A DNA stretch of 64,000 bases from Sulfuricella denitrificans (GTDB taxonomy: Bacteria; Pseudomonadota; Gammaproteobacteria; Burkholderiales; Sulfuricellaceae). Of this stretch, positions 8,728-17,244 are shown piece by piece. The notes beneath the pieces were generated by a model. It worked only from the letters and a program-made list of their open reading frames with translations. It was not told where the DNA came from and made no database searches. Positions within the stretch are counted from its first letter, which is position 1. Each line of letters starts with the position of its first letter. The DNA is taken from positions 124,001-188,000 of the forward strand of contig NSJJ01000001.1 in assembly GCA_002632355.1 (NCBI GenBank). The letters run 5' to 3'. A program made the translations under genes and the position numbers.

Positions 8728-11447
8728 GCGGTTTGGACGTTCATGCGGTCGCGCCGGACCGGCTGCTGGAAATCGCGGCGCGTGAAATTATCGCTCTGGA
8801 ACGGTCGCGCCTGCCCAATCTGAGTGGTTTGACCCTGTTGCTGCCCAGCCTGCATGCCGCCGGAGATTTCGGCCGGGCCTTGCGCGCGGCTGCCGGAGTG
8901 GAAACCTTGCTGTTGCCGCGTTTCACGACGCTCAGGGACATGGCGGAACAGGCCGATCCGGGCCTTGCCAGGATTCCGCTCAGCCGCCGTCAGGCGGTGA
9001 TCTACCAGGCCTTGCGCGCCAGGGCGTATTTCCGTCAGGGCGACTTGTGGCATGTCAGCGCCGAACTGCTGCGCCTGTTCGATGAAATCACTTTGTGGCA
9101 GGTGCGGCTTCCCGCTAGCGGAGAGGAGTTCCTGCAGCAACTGGAAACGGCTTATCAGGCGCAGCGCGACAGCCCGATGCAATTCGAGGCGCGGCTGGTG
9201 CATGAATTGTGGCATGCCATGGCAGCCAGCGGCGAACCGGACGACGCGGCGCGTTACCAGATGCAGTTGTCGCGTCTGGCAGGCGAAGCGGCCGGGCCGT
9301 TGTACCTGGCCGGCCTCAAGGCGCTGATGCCGGTGGAGCAGACCTTCCTGGAGCGCCATGCCCAGACCCATGCCGTGCACTGCTTCGTCAGCGACGGCAG
9401 GCAGGATGATCCGGAAGGGCTGCCTTATCTGCTGGAAACGGCCTGGGCCGATCCGGATCAGGCGGCGCCGCTGCATGCGCGTGCAGCAGCCTGCCGCAGC
9501 CATGCGCCAGCCAGTGCGTTGGGACAGCGCTTGTCGCTGCTTGGTGCCCATGGTCTGGAGCACGAGGCCAAAGCGCTGGCGTATCGTGTCGGCCAATGGC
9601 TGGCACAGGGCAAAACAGCCATTGCGGTGGTGGTGCAGGACCGCCTGGTGGCGCGGCGTGCGCGCGCCCTGCTGGAACGGGCGGCGGTGCTGGTGCAGGA
9701 CGAAACCGGCTGGACCCTGTCCACGACCAGCGCCAGCACGGCGGTGATGCGCTGGCTGGACAATCTGGACAGTCAGTTTCATTTTCAGGACCTGCTCGAC
9801 CTGCTCAAATCACCGTTCATTTTTTCCGCCTGGGATGCGGGCCGCCGCCGCAATACCGTGTATCGCCTGGAACAGCTGATACGCAAGCACAGCGTGGTGT
9901 CCCACCTCAACCGCTATCGCGCGCTGGCGGGCGAGGATGAGGATATTCTTGAACTGCTGCAGATCCTGTACGAAGCACAGCAGATGCTGGACAGGAAAAA
10001 ACAGCGTCCGCTCGCGGCCTGGCTGCACAGCCTGCAGAAAAGCCTGGCGCTGCTTGAAATCGAGCCCGGCCTGCGGCGCGACCAGGCCGGAGAACAGGTG
10101 CTGCGCCTGCTGGATGGCTTGCGGCAGGAGCTGGCCCCGGATACGGCTTTGTTCCGCTACGCGGAGTGGCGGCAGTGGCTCAACCAGCAACTGGAAGAGG
10201 CGGTATTCCGCGACGAAAGCATCACCAGTCCGGTGGTCTTTACTCACCTCGCTGCCTGCCGTTTGCGCTACTTCGATGCGGCGATCATTGCCGGCGCCGA
10301 TGCGGCCCATTTGCCGGGGCAGGGGCGGGAAAGCGCATTTTTCAATCAGTCGGTACGGGCCCAGCTCGGTCTGCCGGACCGCCGCACGGCGCGGGAAGCC
10401 GAACGGCAGGATCTGATCGGCTTGCTGGCCTGCGTGCCTGAGGTGTGCGTGACGTGGCAGGCGCGCAAGAACGGCGAACCCAACCCGCTCAGCCCCTGGT
10501 TCGAGCGTCTGGAAACCTTCCATGTGCTGGCGTATGGTTTGTCATTGCGAGAAGCCGGAGGCGACGAAGCCATCGCTGCGCAAGTTGATTTGTGTGAAAA
10601 AAAAGATGGCCTCGCCGCCCTCGCAATGACATGTCACCCTGCGCCATCGCTGCCGCCCGCTCTGGTCCCCGAGACCATTTCTGCCAGCGGCTACAACAGC
10701 CTGATGGCCTGCCCGTACCAGTTTTTCGCCCGTCATGCACTGCACCTGAACGAGCTGGATGAAGTGGCTCAGGCGCTGGAGAAGCGCGATTACGGCGAAT
10801 ATGTGCATGACATCCTGCATCGCTTCCATGGCCGTTATCCGGTGGTTTCGGAGGGCGCGCCGGAGCGCATGGAACAGGCGCTGAACGAAATCAGCCGGGA
10901 GGTCTTTTCTCAGGCGATCGAGGCGGATTTTGTTAGCCACGCCTGGCTGCTGCGCTGGCAGGCCGCCATTCCCGCTTACCTTGCCTGGCAGTTGCAGCGC
11001 GAGCGCGAAGGCTGGCGCTGGCAGGCGGGCGAAGTCGCATGCGCGCGAACGTTCGGTTTCGCGGGAGGCGGGCAGATCACCTTGCGCGGCAGGCTGGACC
11101 GGGTGGACCGCAAGGGGCCGGAGCAGGCGGTGCTGGATTACAAGACACAGAATTCAACCAGCCTGAAGAAAAAACTCAAACCCGCCGGGGAAGATGTGCA
11201 GCTGGCCTGCTACGCCCTGTTGCTTGAAACCCTGCCGCAGCAGGCGGCGTTTGTCGCCGTGGATGAAGAAGTGGTGCGTCAGATCGAATCCCCCGAGCCG
11301 CTCGACGAACTGGCCGAGGCCAGCCGGGAACGCCTGCAGGACATGTTCCTGGCCATCCGTGAGGGCGCGCCGCTACCGGCGCAGGGGGTTAGCGCGGCCT
11401 GCCAGTACTGCGAAATGCGCGGCTTGTGCCGCAAGGATTACTGGTAA
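8724..11447 (+). CDS. addB: AddB-like nuclease subunit (PD-(D/E)XK, Fe-S) carrying an internal repeat insertion
   Basis: Partner of AddA in the helicase-nuclease that resects double-strand breaks for RecA loading. The 907-aa protein has no Walker A lysine at its N terminus, as expected for AddB. The C-terminal RecB-type nuclease has GRLDRVD, LDYK (D805, K807) and QLACYALLL. Four cysteines match the AddB iron-sulfur pattern: C663 (MACPYQFF) and C893, C896, C902. The start at 8724 is chosen because it overlaps the preceding stop; the open frame back to 8526 is a shadow of the DUF3147 gene. Residues about 606-636 come from a 90-bp palindromic repeat inserted in frame. In many relatives addA follows directly; here two genes intervene. 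Confidence 0.85.
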   Translation: MSGLDVHAVAPDRLLEIAAREIIALERSRLPNLSGLTLLLPSLHAAGDFGRALRAAAGVETLLLPRFTTLRDMAEQADPGLARIPLSRRQAVIYQALRARAYFRQGDLWHVSAELLRLFDEITLWQVRLPASGEEFLQQLETAYQAQRDSPMQFEARLVHELWHAMAASGEPDDAARYQMQLSRLAGEAAGPLYLAGLKALMPVEQTFLERHAQTHAVHCFVSDGRQDDPEGLPYLLETAWADPDQAAPLHARAAACRSHAPASALGQRLSLLGAHGLEHEAKALAYRVGQWLAQGKTAIAVVVQDRLVARRARALLERAAVLVQDETGWTLSTTSASTAVMRWLDNLDSQFHFQDLLDLLKSPFIFSAWDAGRRRNTVYRLEQLIRKHSVVSHLNRYRALAGEDEDILELLQILYEAQQMLDRKKQRPLAAWLHSLQKSLALLEIEPGLRRDQAGEQVLRLLDGLRQELAPDTALFRYAEWRQWLNQQLEEAVFRDESITSPVVFTHLAACRLRYFDAAIIAGADAAHLPGQGRESAFFNQSVRAQLGLPDRRTAREAERQDLIGLLACVPEVCVTWQARKNGEPNPLSPWFERLETFHVLAYGLSLREAGGDEAIAAQVDLCEKKDGLAALAMTCHPAPSLPPALVPETISASGYNSLMACPYQFFARHALHLNELDEVAQALEKRDYGEYVHDILHRFHGRYPVVSEGAPERMEQALNEISREVFSQAIEADFVSHAWLLRWQAAIPAYLAWQLQREREGWRWQAGEVACARTFGFAGGGQITLRGRLDRVDRKGPEQAVLDYKTQNSTSLKKKLKPAGEDVQLACYALLLETLPQQAAFVAVDEEVVRQIESPEPLDELAEASRERLQDMFLAIREGAPLPAQGVSAACQYCEMRGLCRKDYW
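10541..10630. repeat. 90-bp palindromic repeat inserted in frame within addB
   Basis: The ends are perfect 11-base inverted repeats, GTCATTGCGAG (10541-10551) and CTCGCAATGAC (10620-10630). A second imperfect pair lies inside (GCCATC / GATGGC). The ends match a small palindromic repeat that I recall as common between genes in many proteobacteria. The 90-base length keeps the frame and adds 30 residues. Confidence 0.75.
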
Positions 11448-11555
11448 ACAATTTCTGAAGAGCGTGCCGGTTTCCAGTCCTGCGGCAATCTTTCCCTGAT
11501 TCACCCCAATCCGTCTTGATTGAATCGATTTCTCGCAGCATCCACAACTTTCTGC

Positions 11556-11584
11556 TTGAAATAGTCAGACGAATGTCTTATTGT
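11556..11584 (+). promoter_or_regulatory. Predicted sigma-70 promoter upstream of the dehydrogenase-like gene
   Basis: TTGAAA (11556-11561), 17-base spacer, TATTGT (11579-11584), 34 bases before the GTG start. The 171-base gap after addB and this promoter suggest that the next gene is transcribed separately from addB. Confidence 0.4.
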
Positions 11585-11618
11585 TCGGTCGCGTCAACAT
11601 CAACATGGGAGTGGCGGA

Positions 11619-12638
11619 GTGAAAACAATATTGATTACGGGTGCGAATGGTTTCGTTGGAAGCCACATTCTTGCAGCGCTTCAAGGGAAAGGAGTGCGGA
11701 CCATCGCCGCGTGTCGCGATGCCAGCAAACTGCCTTCCTGGTATCAGGGCGAGGTGCGATCCGGCGATTTGCGCGACCCGGCTTATTTGAAAGGCCTCCT
11801 TGAAGGCGTCGGCGTTGTCTGCCATGCGGCTGCTTGGACATCCTTGTGGGGGCATGCAAAAGAATCCCGGGAATTGTTTTACCAGCCCACCATGAAACTG
11901 CTGGACGCATGCGTAGCTGCCCGGATCGAACGTTTCCTGTTTGTCAGCACCACCAGTGCGGCTGCGCCAGACGCATCCCATGATCCGCAAAGCCGCGGGA
12001 TTGCGCGTTCTTTATGGCCCCATCTGTGTCATGTGGTTGCCATCGAGGACGCCATGCGGGAGCGCGCAGGAGGCACCACGGCGATGGTAAACCTGCGCTG
12101 CGGACTGTTTGCAGGAGAGCGATACGGCCTGGGCCTGTTGCCTATCCTGTTGCCCAGATTGAAGACCCACCTCGTGCCCTGGGTTGCGGGTGGAAAAACT
12201 GCAATGCCAATCATGGACGGACAGGATATCGGCCGGGCATTTGCCCTGGCGGCATTGCATCCCAGACTCGCCGGCTACGAGGCATTTAATATCGTCGGCG
12301 CCGAGATTCCTTCCGTTCATGAAGTGCTTGTATTTCTCAGTCAGGAGTTCGGCTATCCACTACCGCATTTTGGAGTTCCTTTTCCAGCTGCCTATGTGTT
12401 TGGCTGGTTGATGGAAAAACTGGACCCGTTCGTTCCCTGGGAGCCACTGGTCACGCGCAGCATTATTCATCTGCTGGAGGAAGTGAATGTCAGCGGTGAA
12501 GATGCCGCCGCGCGCCTGGGATTCCGTGCCCAGATTCACTGGAAAGATGCAATCAGGCGGCAACTGGCCGAATACCAGGCCACCCAGAAAACCCATATGA
12601 AAATGTTCAGGCCCCTCCCAGAAGCAAACCGGCACTGA
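11619..12638 (+). CDS. NAD(P)-dependent epimerase/dehydratase-like protein lacking the YxxxK motif
   Basis: 339-aa extended short-chain dehydrogenase family member. The nucleotide-binding motif TGANGFVG (7-14) and the D50 region are intact, as is the serine-rich strand LFVSTTSAA (107-115). At the place where YxxxK should stand (about residues 136-148, HLCHVVAIEDAMRE) neither the tyrosine nor the lysine is present. The family's usual oxidoreduction chemistry is therefore doubtful; it may act as an NAD(P) sensor or use other residues. Start is GTG 11619 with GGCGGAG just upstream. It sits between addB and addA together with a TetR regulator that may control it. Confidence 0.75.
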   Translation: MKTILITGANGFVGSHILAALQGKGVRTIAACRDASKLPSWYQGEVRSGDLRDPAYLKGLLEGVGVVCHAAAWTSLWGHAKESRELFYQPTMKLLDACVAARIERFLFVSTTSAAAPDASHDPQSRGIARSLWPHLCHVVAIEDAMRERAGGTTAMVNLRCGLFAGERYGLGLLPILLPRLKTHLVPWVAGGKTAMPIMDGQDIGRAFALAALHPRLAGYEAFNIVGAEIPSVHEVLVFLSQEFGYPLPHFGVPFPAAYVFGWLMEKLDPFVPWEPLVTRSIIHLLEEVNVSGEDAAARLGFRAQIHWKDAIRRQLAEYQATQKTHMKMFRPLPEANRH

Positions 12639-12666
12639 TCAATCTCGTCGGTCTGTATGCAAGCGC

Positions 12667-12682
12667 ATGCAGATGACTGCAT
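12667..12682. promoter_or_regulatory. Inverted repeat upstream of tetR, candidate autoregulatory operator
   Basis: ATGCAG-ATGA-CTGCAT, perfect 6-base arms. It lies 44 bases before the TetR start and just upstream of a possible -10 TAGAAT (12692-12697), where a bound repressor would cover the -35 region. A partial copy (TATGCA) lies just upstream. Confidence 0.4.
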
Positions 12683-12725
12683 ATTATTGGGTAGAATGTG
12701 ACTTTCTCTTTCGTTGCCTTCCATC

Positions 12726-13292
12726 ATGATTGCCAAGGGTCAGGATAACCGCCAGAGCATTGTCAATGCCGCCAACGAACTATTTTACCGGCGCGGCTAC
12801 AACCAGACCTCGTTTGCCGAAATCGCCGATGCCAGCGGAATTCCCAAGGGCAATTTCTATTACTACTTCAAGTCCAAGGACGAGCTGCTCGAGGCGGTCA
12901 TTGCCGAGAGGGTTCAGCAAGTGAAGGCCATGCTGGTGGAATGGGACGCGCAGTTCCCGACGCCACGGGAGCGGCTACAGCGTTTCCTGTCCATGCTGCT
13001 CGCCAGCGAAGAAGAGCTGACACGGCATGGCTGTCCCATGGGCACGCTGAATATGGAGCTCGGCAAGATCCAGCAGACCTTGCAATCCAGAGCCATGGAG
13101 ATGTTCGAGGTTTTTATCAACTGGCTGACATGCCAACTGGACGCCTTGGGTCATGGCGAGGAAACATCCGCCCTGGCCATGCATCTGATGGCCAGGGTGC
13201 AGGGGATCAGCCTGATGACCCACGCCTATTCCGATCCAGTCTTTCTGCGCAGGGAAGTTGCTCAGTTGCGAAACTGGGTGGACCAGCTTTAA
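12726..13292 (+). CDS. TetR/AcrR family transcriptional regulator
   Basis: 188-aa regulator. The N-terminal helix-turn-helix is clear (TSFAEIADASGIPKGNFYYY, then FKSKDELLEAV). The C-terminal ligand domain has HGCPMGTLNMELG, resembling the NemR/AcuR-like group in which a cysteine at this place can sense electrophiles; that assignment is inference. I choose ATG 12726 over TTG 12714. Candidate targets are its own gene and the divergence-free neighbour dehydrogenase gene upstream. The stop is 11 bases before addA, so addA is probably cotranscribed. Confidence 0.88.
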   Translation: MIAKGQDNRQSIVNAANELFYRRGYNQTSFAEIADASGIPKGNFYYYFKSKDELLEAVIAERVQQVKAMLVEWDAQFPTPRERLQRFLSMLLASEEELTRHGCPMGTLNMELGKIQQTLQSRAMEMFEVFINWLTCQLDALGHGEETSALAMHLMARVQGISLMTHAYSDPVFLRREVAQLRNWVDQL

Positions 13293-13303
13293 CGCTCAGC
13301 CCG

Positions 13304-16300
13304 ATGACTTCTTCCCTGAAACTCAACCGTATTGCCCTGGATCCTGAACGCTCGGTAGTGATCGAGGCCTGCGCCGGCAGCGGCAAGACCTGGCTGCTGG
13401 TGTCGCGCATATTGCGCCTGCTGCTGGCGGGGGCGAAGCCGGGCGAGATCCTGGCCATTACCTTCACGCGCAAGGCCGCCCAGGAAATGCAGGCGCGCCT
13501 GCTGGAATGGCTCAATGTGCTGGCCCTGCAGCCGGAAAACGAGGTGCGCGAGTTCCTGCGTCAGCGCGCGCTTGCCGGGAATGAAATCGATGCCATCCTG
13601 CCCGAGGCGCGTAATCTGCTGGAGCGGGTGCTGACCGCTGAACCGGTGCTCACCATCAACACCTTCCACGGCTGGTTTCTGCAACTGTTGCAGCGCGCGC
13701 CGCTGGGAGAGGGTTCGGTGGGAAATTTCAGCCTGCTCGACCAGACGGCTGCGATGCAGGAAGAAGCGTGGCAGAATTTTGCCGAGGACCTGGCTGCAAC
13801 GGCGGATGGAGATCCAGCCGCCGCCGCGTTGCAGAGCCTGTTCCGTGAACATGGCCTGGCCAATACCCGTTCCCTGTTGCTGGACTTCGTGGCCAAACGC
13901 GCCGAATGGTGGGCCTATACGGTCAATCAGGCGGACCCGGTTGCATATGCGGTGGAGCGGGTGCGCGCCGAACTGGAGGTCGATCCCGGGTGCGATGTTC
14001 TGGCCGGACTATGGCAGGACACGTCACTCACCGGTAATCTGGAGGAGTATGCGCGCTTGCTCAGTCTGAACAGCGCGACGGATCAGGCCTATGCTCGCCA
14101 GTTGGTCGATGCTTCGCTACTGCCCGGGTCGCGTCAGCGTTTCGAGTTGACCTGGCAGGTCTGTTTTACAGGCGAGGGCAAGATGCGTTCACGCAAAATT
14201 CGCAAATCGCCGCCCAAAGAACTCGGCCCGGCAGGAGACGCGCGCCTGGTCGAACTGCACGAATCAATTTGCTGCCGGATGAATGCTGCCCGGGATCAGC
14301 TCATTGCCCAGGCAGCTTATCGCTTCAACCGTGACGGCCTGCTTTGTGGCGCGGCCTTGCTGGAGGCCTACCAGCGCCTGAAGGAAGCGCGCCAGATGCT
14401 GGATTTCGCCGATGTGGAGTGGCGCGTATTTCAGCTCCTGAGCCGCAGCGAGGATGCGGAATACATGCAGTACAAGCTGGACAGCCGCTACCGGCATATC
14501 CTGCTGGATGAGTTCCAGGACACCAATCCGCTGCAGTGGCAGGTCATGAAATCCTGGCTGTCCGCCTATGGCGCGGCCGGAAGCCGCCCCACAATCTTCC
14601 TGGTGGGCGACCCGAAGCAGTCGATCTACCGTTTCCGGCGCGCCGAGCCGCGCCTGTTCCAGATAGCTGCGGAGGACCTGGCGCGCGATTTTTCTGCTGC
14701 CCGGCTGGAACAGGATACTTCGCGCCGCAGCGCGCCTGCCGTAATCACCGCAGTGAACCGGGTATTCGCCGGGCAGCCCGATTTCAGCGGCTTCCGTGAG
14801 CATGCCTGGCATCATGGCAATTTGCCCGGTGCGATTGCACTCATGCCGCTGGCGGAGAAAAGCGTTGCCTCAGTCGAAAAAGAAGACGGACGGGTGCTGC
14901 GCAATCCCCTGCAACAGGCGCGCGAGGAAGACGAGGATATGCGCCACGAACAGGAAGCCGGACAGGTTGCCGAACAGATTGCCGCCATGGTCGGCAAGTC
15001 CCTGATCATGGACGAGAAAATCGGCACCCGGCCGGCAGAATATCGCGATTTCATGCTCCTGGTGCGGGGGCGCACCTGGCTTGCCAGTTACGAGCGCAAA
15101 CTGCGCGCGGCACGGATTCCCTACCTCAGCTCGCGCCAGGGCGGCTTGCTGGACACGCTGGAATGCAGCGACATGGTAGCCCTGCTGGAATTCCTGGTCA
15201 CGCCGTTTGCCGATCTGAAGCTGGCGCAGGTGCTGCGCTCGCCCGTCTTTTCCTGCTCCGATGACGATCTGGTGGGGCTGGCAGTTCAAACCCCTCCCAT
15301 CCTTCCCTTGTCAGGGGAGGGGCTGACCGGAGAATCAGCACGGATTTCCCCCCTGACAAGGGGGGGTCAAGGGGGGTTAAGAGGATGGGAGGAGTTAAGC
15401 TGGTGGCAGCGCCTGCGCCAACTGGATAGCGAGTTGCTGAGACCCGCCCTGCAACGGGCGCGCGCATGTTTGCAGTCATGGCAGGAAGTGGCAGACCGCC
15501 TTCCGGTGCACGATCTGCTGGATCGAATCTATTTCGAGGGCGATGTTCTGGCGCGTTACCGCAGCGCCGTGCCGGAGGCCATGGCCGGCGCGGTCCAGGC
15601 CAATCTGCATGCTTTCATCGAGCTGGCGCTGAACATGGACAGCGGGCGCTACCCCAGTCTGGCGCGTTTCATCAACGAAGTGGCCGCCCTGCGCCGCGCG
15701 CCCGGGCAGGAATCGCCGGATGAAGGGCTGATCGGTGATGGCGGCAATGCGGTGCGCATTCTCACCGTGCATGGCGCCAAGGGGCTTGAAGCGCCCATCG
15801 TATGGCTGCTGGATGCCAACACCGTGCCGCGCAGTGACGGCGGCTATGGCGTCCTGCTAGACTGGCCGCCGCAAGCACCGGCGCCGCAGTATTTTTCGCT
15901 GTTAAGCCACAAGGAAGAAATGGCCCTGGCGCACGAGCGTATCGTGAACGAGGAACTGGAACATGCCCGGCGCGAGAACCTCAACCTGCTTTACGTCGCC
16001 ATGACGCGGGCACGGCAGATGTTCATCGTCAGCGGCTGCGCCAGCAGCCGGGCGAACGAAACCTGGTACCAGCAAATTCTCCAGCGCTTGGCGGAATCCG
16101 GCCTGGAGAGCGAACTCCCCTTCGTGTTGCCCGAGCAAGGCGATGTGATTGAACTGCCCTCTGTGCAGGAAGCTCCCCAATTCCAGCCTTTGCCCGTGCC
16201 CCCGACCGGGCGGCGCGATCCGGTCAGGCTGGATGCCGCGCGGCTGTACGGTATCCGGCTGCATGCCCTGATGGAGTGGCTGCGCCCGGATCAACCGCCG

Positions 16301-16684
16301 GACGGTCAAGCCGAAGGGTTGAGGGGGAGGCTTGGGCTGGAGCGGGAAGCATTCGCCCCGCTCTGGCAGCATGCGCTGGAGATTCTGCAGGCCCCGGATT
16401 TGCGCCATTTTTATGATCCAGCCCGGTATCTGGATGCGTATAACGAACTTGTCTACCAGGGGGCGAGCGGCGAGTTGCGGCGCCTTGACCGTCTGGTCGA
16501 ATTTCCCGATAGCGTGTGGGTGATTGACTATAAAACAGGCGCTTGCGGTGACGATCATCAAACTCTGGCAGCACCCTATCTGGGGCAGATGCGCGAATAC
16601 CGGGACGCGATGGAAAAGGTGTTTCCTGGCAAGGCGATCCGCTGCGCGCTGATTTTTCCCGGCCCGGTACTGGTGGAGGTCTGA
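13304..16684 (+). CDS. addA: AddA-like UvrD/Rep helicase with C-terminal RecB-type nuclease, carrying an internal repeat insertion
   Basis: 1126-aa ATP-dependent 3'-5' helicase-nuclease subunit for break repair. Walker A ACAGSGKT (22-29), motif Ia ITFTRKAAQEM, Walker B DEFQDTNP (402-409), motif III DPKQSIYRFRRAE, motif V TVHGAKGLE, motif VI YVAMTRARQMF, and the nuclease VIDYKTG (D1075, K1077) are all present. Start ATG 13304 is chosen because the protein begins just before the Q-motif region; the frame open back to 12941 overlaps tetR and is a shadow. Residues about 662-698 are encoded by a 108-bp inverted repeat. DUF924 follows two bases after the stop. Confidence 0.9.
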   Translation: MTSSLKLNRIALDPERSVVIEACAGSGKTWLLVSRILRLLLAGAKPGEILAITFTRKAAQEMQARLLEWLNVLALQPENEVREFLRQRALAGNEIDAILPEARNLLERVLTAEPVLTINTFHGWFLQLLQRAPLGEGSVGNFSLLDQTAAMQEEAWQNFAEDLAATADGDPAAAALQSLFREHGLANTRSLLLDFVAKRAEWWAYTVNQADPVAYAVERVRAELEVDPGCDVLAGLWQDTSLTGNLEEYARLLSLNSATDQAYARQLVDASLLPGSRQRFELTWQVCFTGEGKMRSRKIRKSPPKELGPAGDARLVELHESICCRMNAARDQLIAQAAYRFNRDGLLCGAALLEAYQRLKEARQMLDFADVEWRVFQLLSRSEDAEYMQYKLDSRYRHILLDEFQDTNPLQWQVMKSWLSAYGAAGSRPTIFLVGDPKQSIYRFRRAEPRLFQIAAEDLARDFSAARLEQDTSRRSAPAVITAVNRVFAGQPDFSGFREHAWHHGNLPGAIALMPLAEKSVASVEKEDGRVLRNPLQQAREEDEDMRHEQEAGQVAEQIAAMVGKSLIMDEKIGTRPAEYRDFMLLVRGRTWLASYERKLRAARIPYLSSRQGGLLDTLECSDMVALLEFLVTPFADLKLAQVLRSPVFSCSDDDLVGLAVQTPPILPLSGEGLTGESARISPLTRGGQGGLRGWEELSWWQRLRQLDSELLRPALQRARACLQSWQEVADRLPVHDLLDRIYFEGDVLARYRSAVPEAMAGAVQANLHAFIELALNMDSGRYPSLARFINEVAALRRAPGQESPDEGLIGDGGNAVRILTVHGAKGLEAPIVWLLDANTVPRSDGGYGVLLDWPPQAPAPQYFSLLSHKEEMALAHERIVNEELEHARRENLNLLYVAMTRARQMFIVSGCASSRANETWYQQILQRLAESGLESELPFVLPEQGDVIELPSVQEAPQFQPLPVPPTGRRDPVRLDAARLYGIRLHALMEWLRPDQPPDGQAEGLRGRLGLEREAFAPLWQHALEILQAPDLRHFYDPARYLDAYNELVYQGASGELRRLDRLVEFPDSVWVIDYKTGACGDDHQTLAAPYLGQMREYRDAMEKVFPGKAIRCALIFPGPVLVEV
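15289..15396. repeat. 108-bp inverted-repeat element inserted in frame within addA
   Basis: The outer arms begin AACCCCTCCCATCCT at 15289 and end with the near-complement ending GGAGTT at 15396. Inner arms CCCTTGTCAGGGG (15305-15317) and CCCCTGACAAGGG are also complementary. The C/G-run composition is unlike the flanking gene. The 108-base length keeps the frame and adds 36 residues (QTPPILPLSGEG... to ...GGQGGLRGWEE). It resembles a dispersed repeat type I recall between genes in betaproteobacteria. Confidence 0.75.
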
Positions 16685-16686
16685 TC

Positions 16687-17244
16687 ATGCCAGCGTCTGA
16701 TTTTTGTCCCGGCGATATTCTGGCGTTCTGGTATTCGGAACCCATGCGCTCCCGCTGGTTCGCATCCACCCCGGAACTGGATGCGGAAATTCGCGCCCGC
16801 CATGAGCCGTTGTGGCTAGAGGCTGCGGCGGGGCAACTCGACGGCTGGAAAAGCAGTCCGGAGGGCTGCCTGGCGCTGGTGATCGTGCTCGATCAGTTGC
16901 CGCTTAACATGTTCCGCGGCGAGGCGAAAAGTTTCTCGACCGAGCAGCAGGCGGTCGCAGCCTGCAAGTTTGCCCTTGCCAGGGGCTTTGACAAACAGAT
17001 TGCCCGTGACCGCCTGGCTTTCCTGTACATGCCGCTGATGCACAGCGAGAATCTCGCCGACCAGGATCTGGCGGTCAGGCTGTTCGAGCAGGCCGGGCTG
17101 GAAAGCAACCTGCGTTTTGCCAGACACCACCGCGAGCTGATCCGGAAATTTGGCCGCTTCCCGCATCGCAACGCCATTCTCGGGCGGGAAAGCAGTCCGC
17201 AGGAGCTTGATTATCTGGGGTCGAAGGAAGCTTTCCTGGGTTAA
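16687..17244 (+). CDS. DUF924 family protein
   Basis: 185 aa, matching DUF924 over its length: the N-terminal [48 protein letters not shown] and the C-terminal [19 protein letters not shown]. Predicted all-helical and cytoplasmic, with a TPR-like fold; no function is known to me. ATG is two bases after the addA stop, so it is the last gene of that operon. Its stop overlaps the convergent rhlE stop by four bases, leaving no room for a terminator. Confidence 0.85.
   Translation: MPASDFCPGDILAFWYSEPMRSRWFASTPELDAEIRARHEPLWLEAAAGQLDGWKSSPEGCLALVIVLDQLPLNMFRGEAKSFSTEQQAVAACKFALARGFDKQIARDRLAFLYMPLMHSENLADQDLAVRLFEQAGLESNLRFARHHRELIRKFGRFPHRNAILGRESSPQELDYLGSKEAFLG

Noticed and set aside
12941-13303. 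N-terminal extension of addA overlapping tetR
   Set aside because: TetR is well supported in another frame, and AddA proteins begin close to MTSSLKLNRIALDPERS, just before Walker A.
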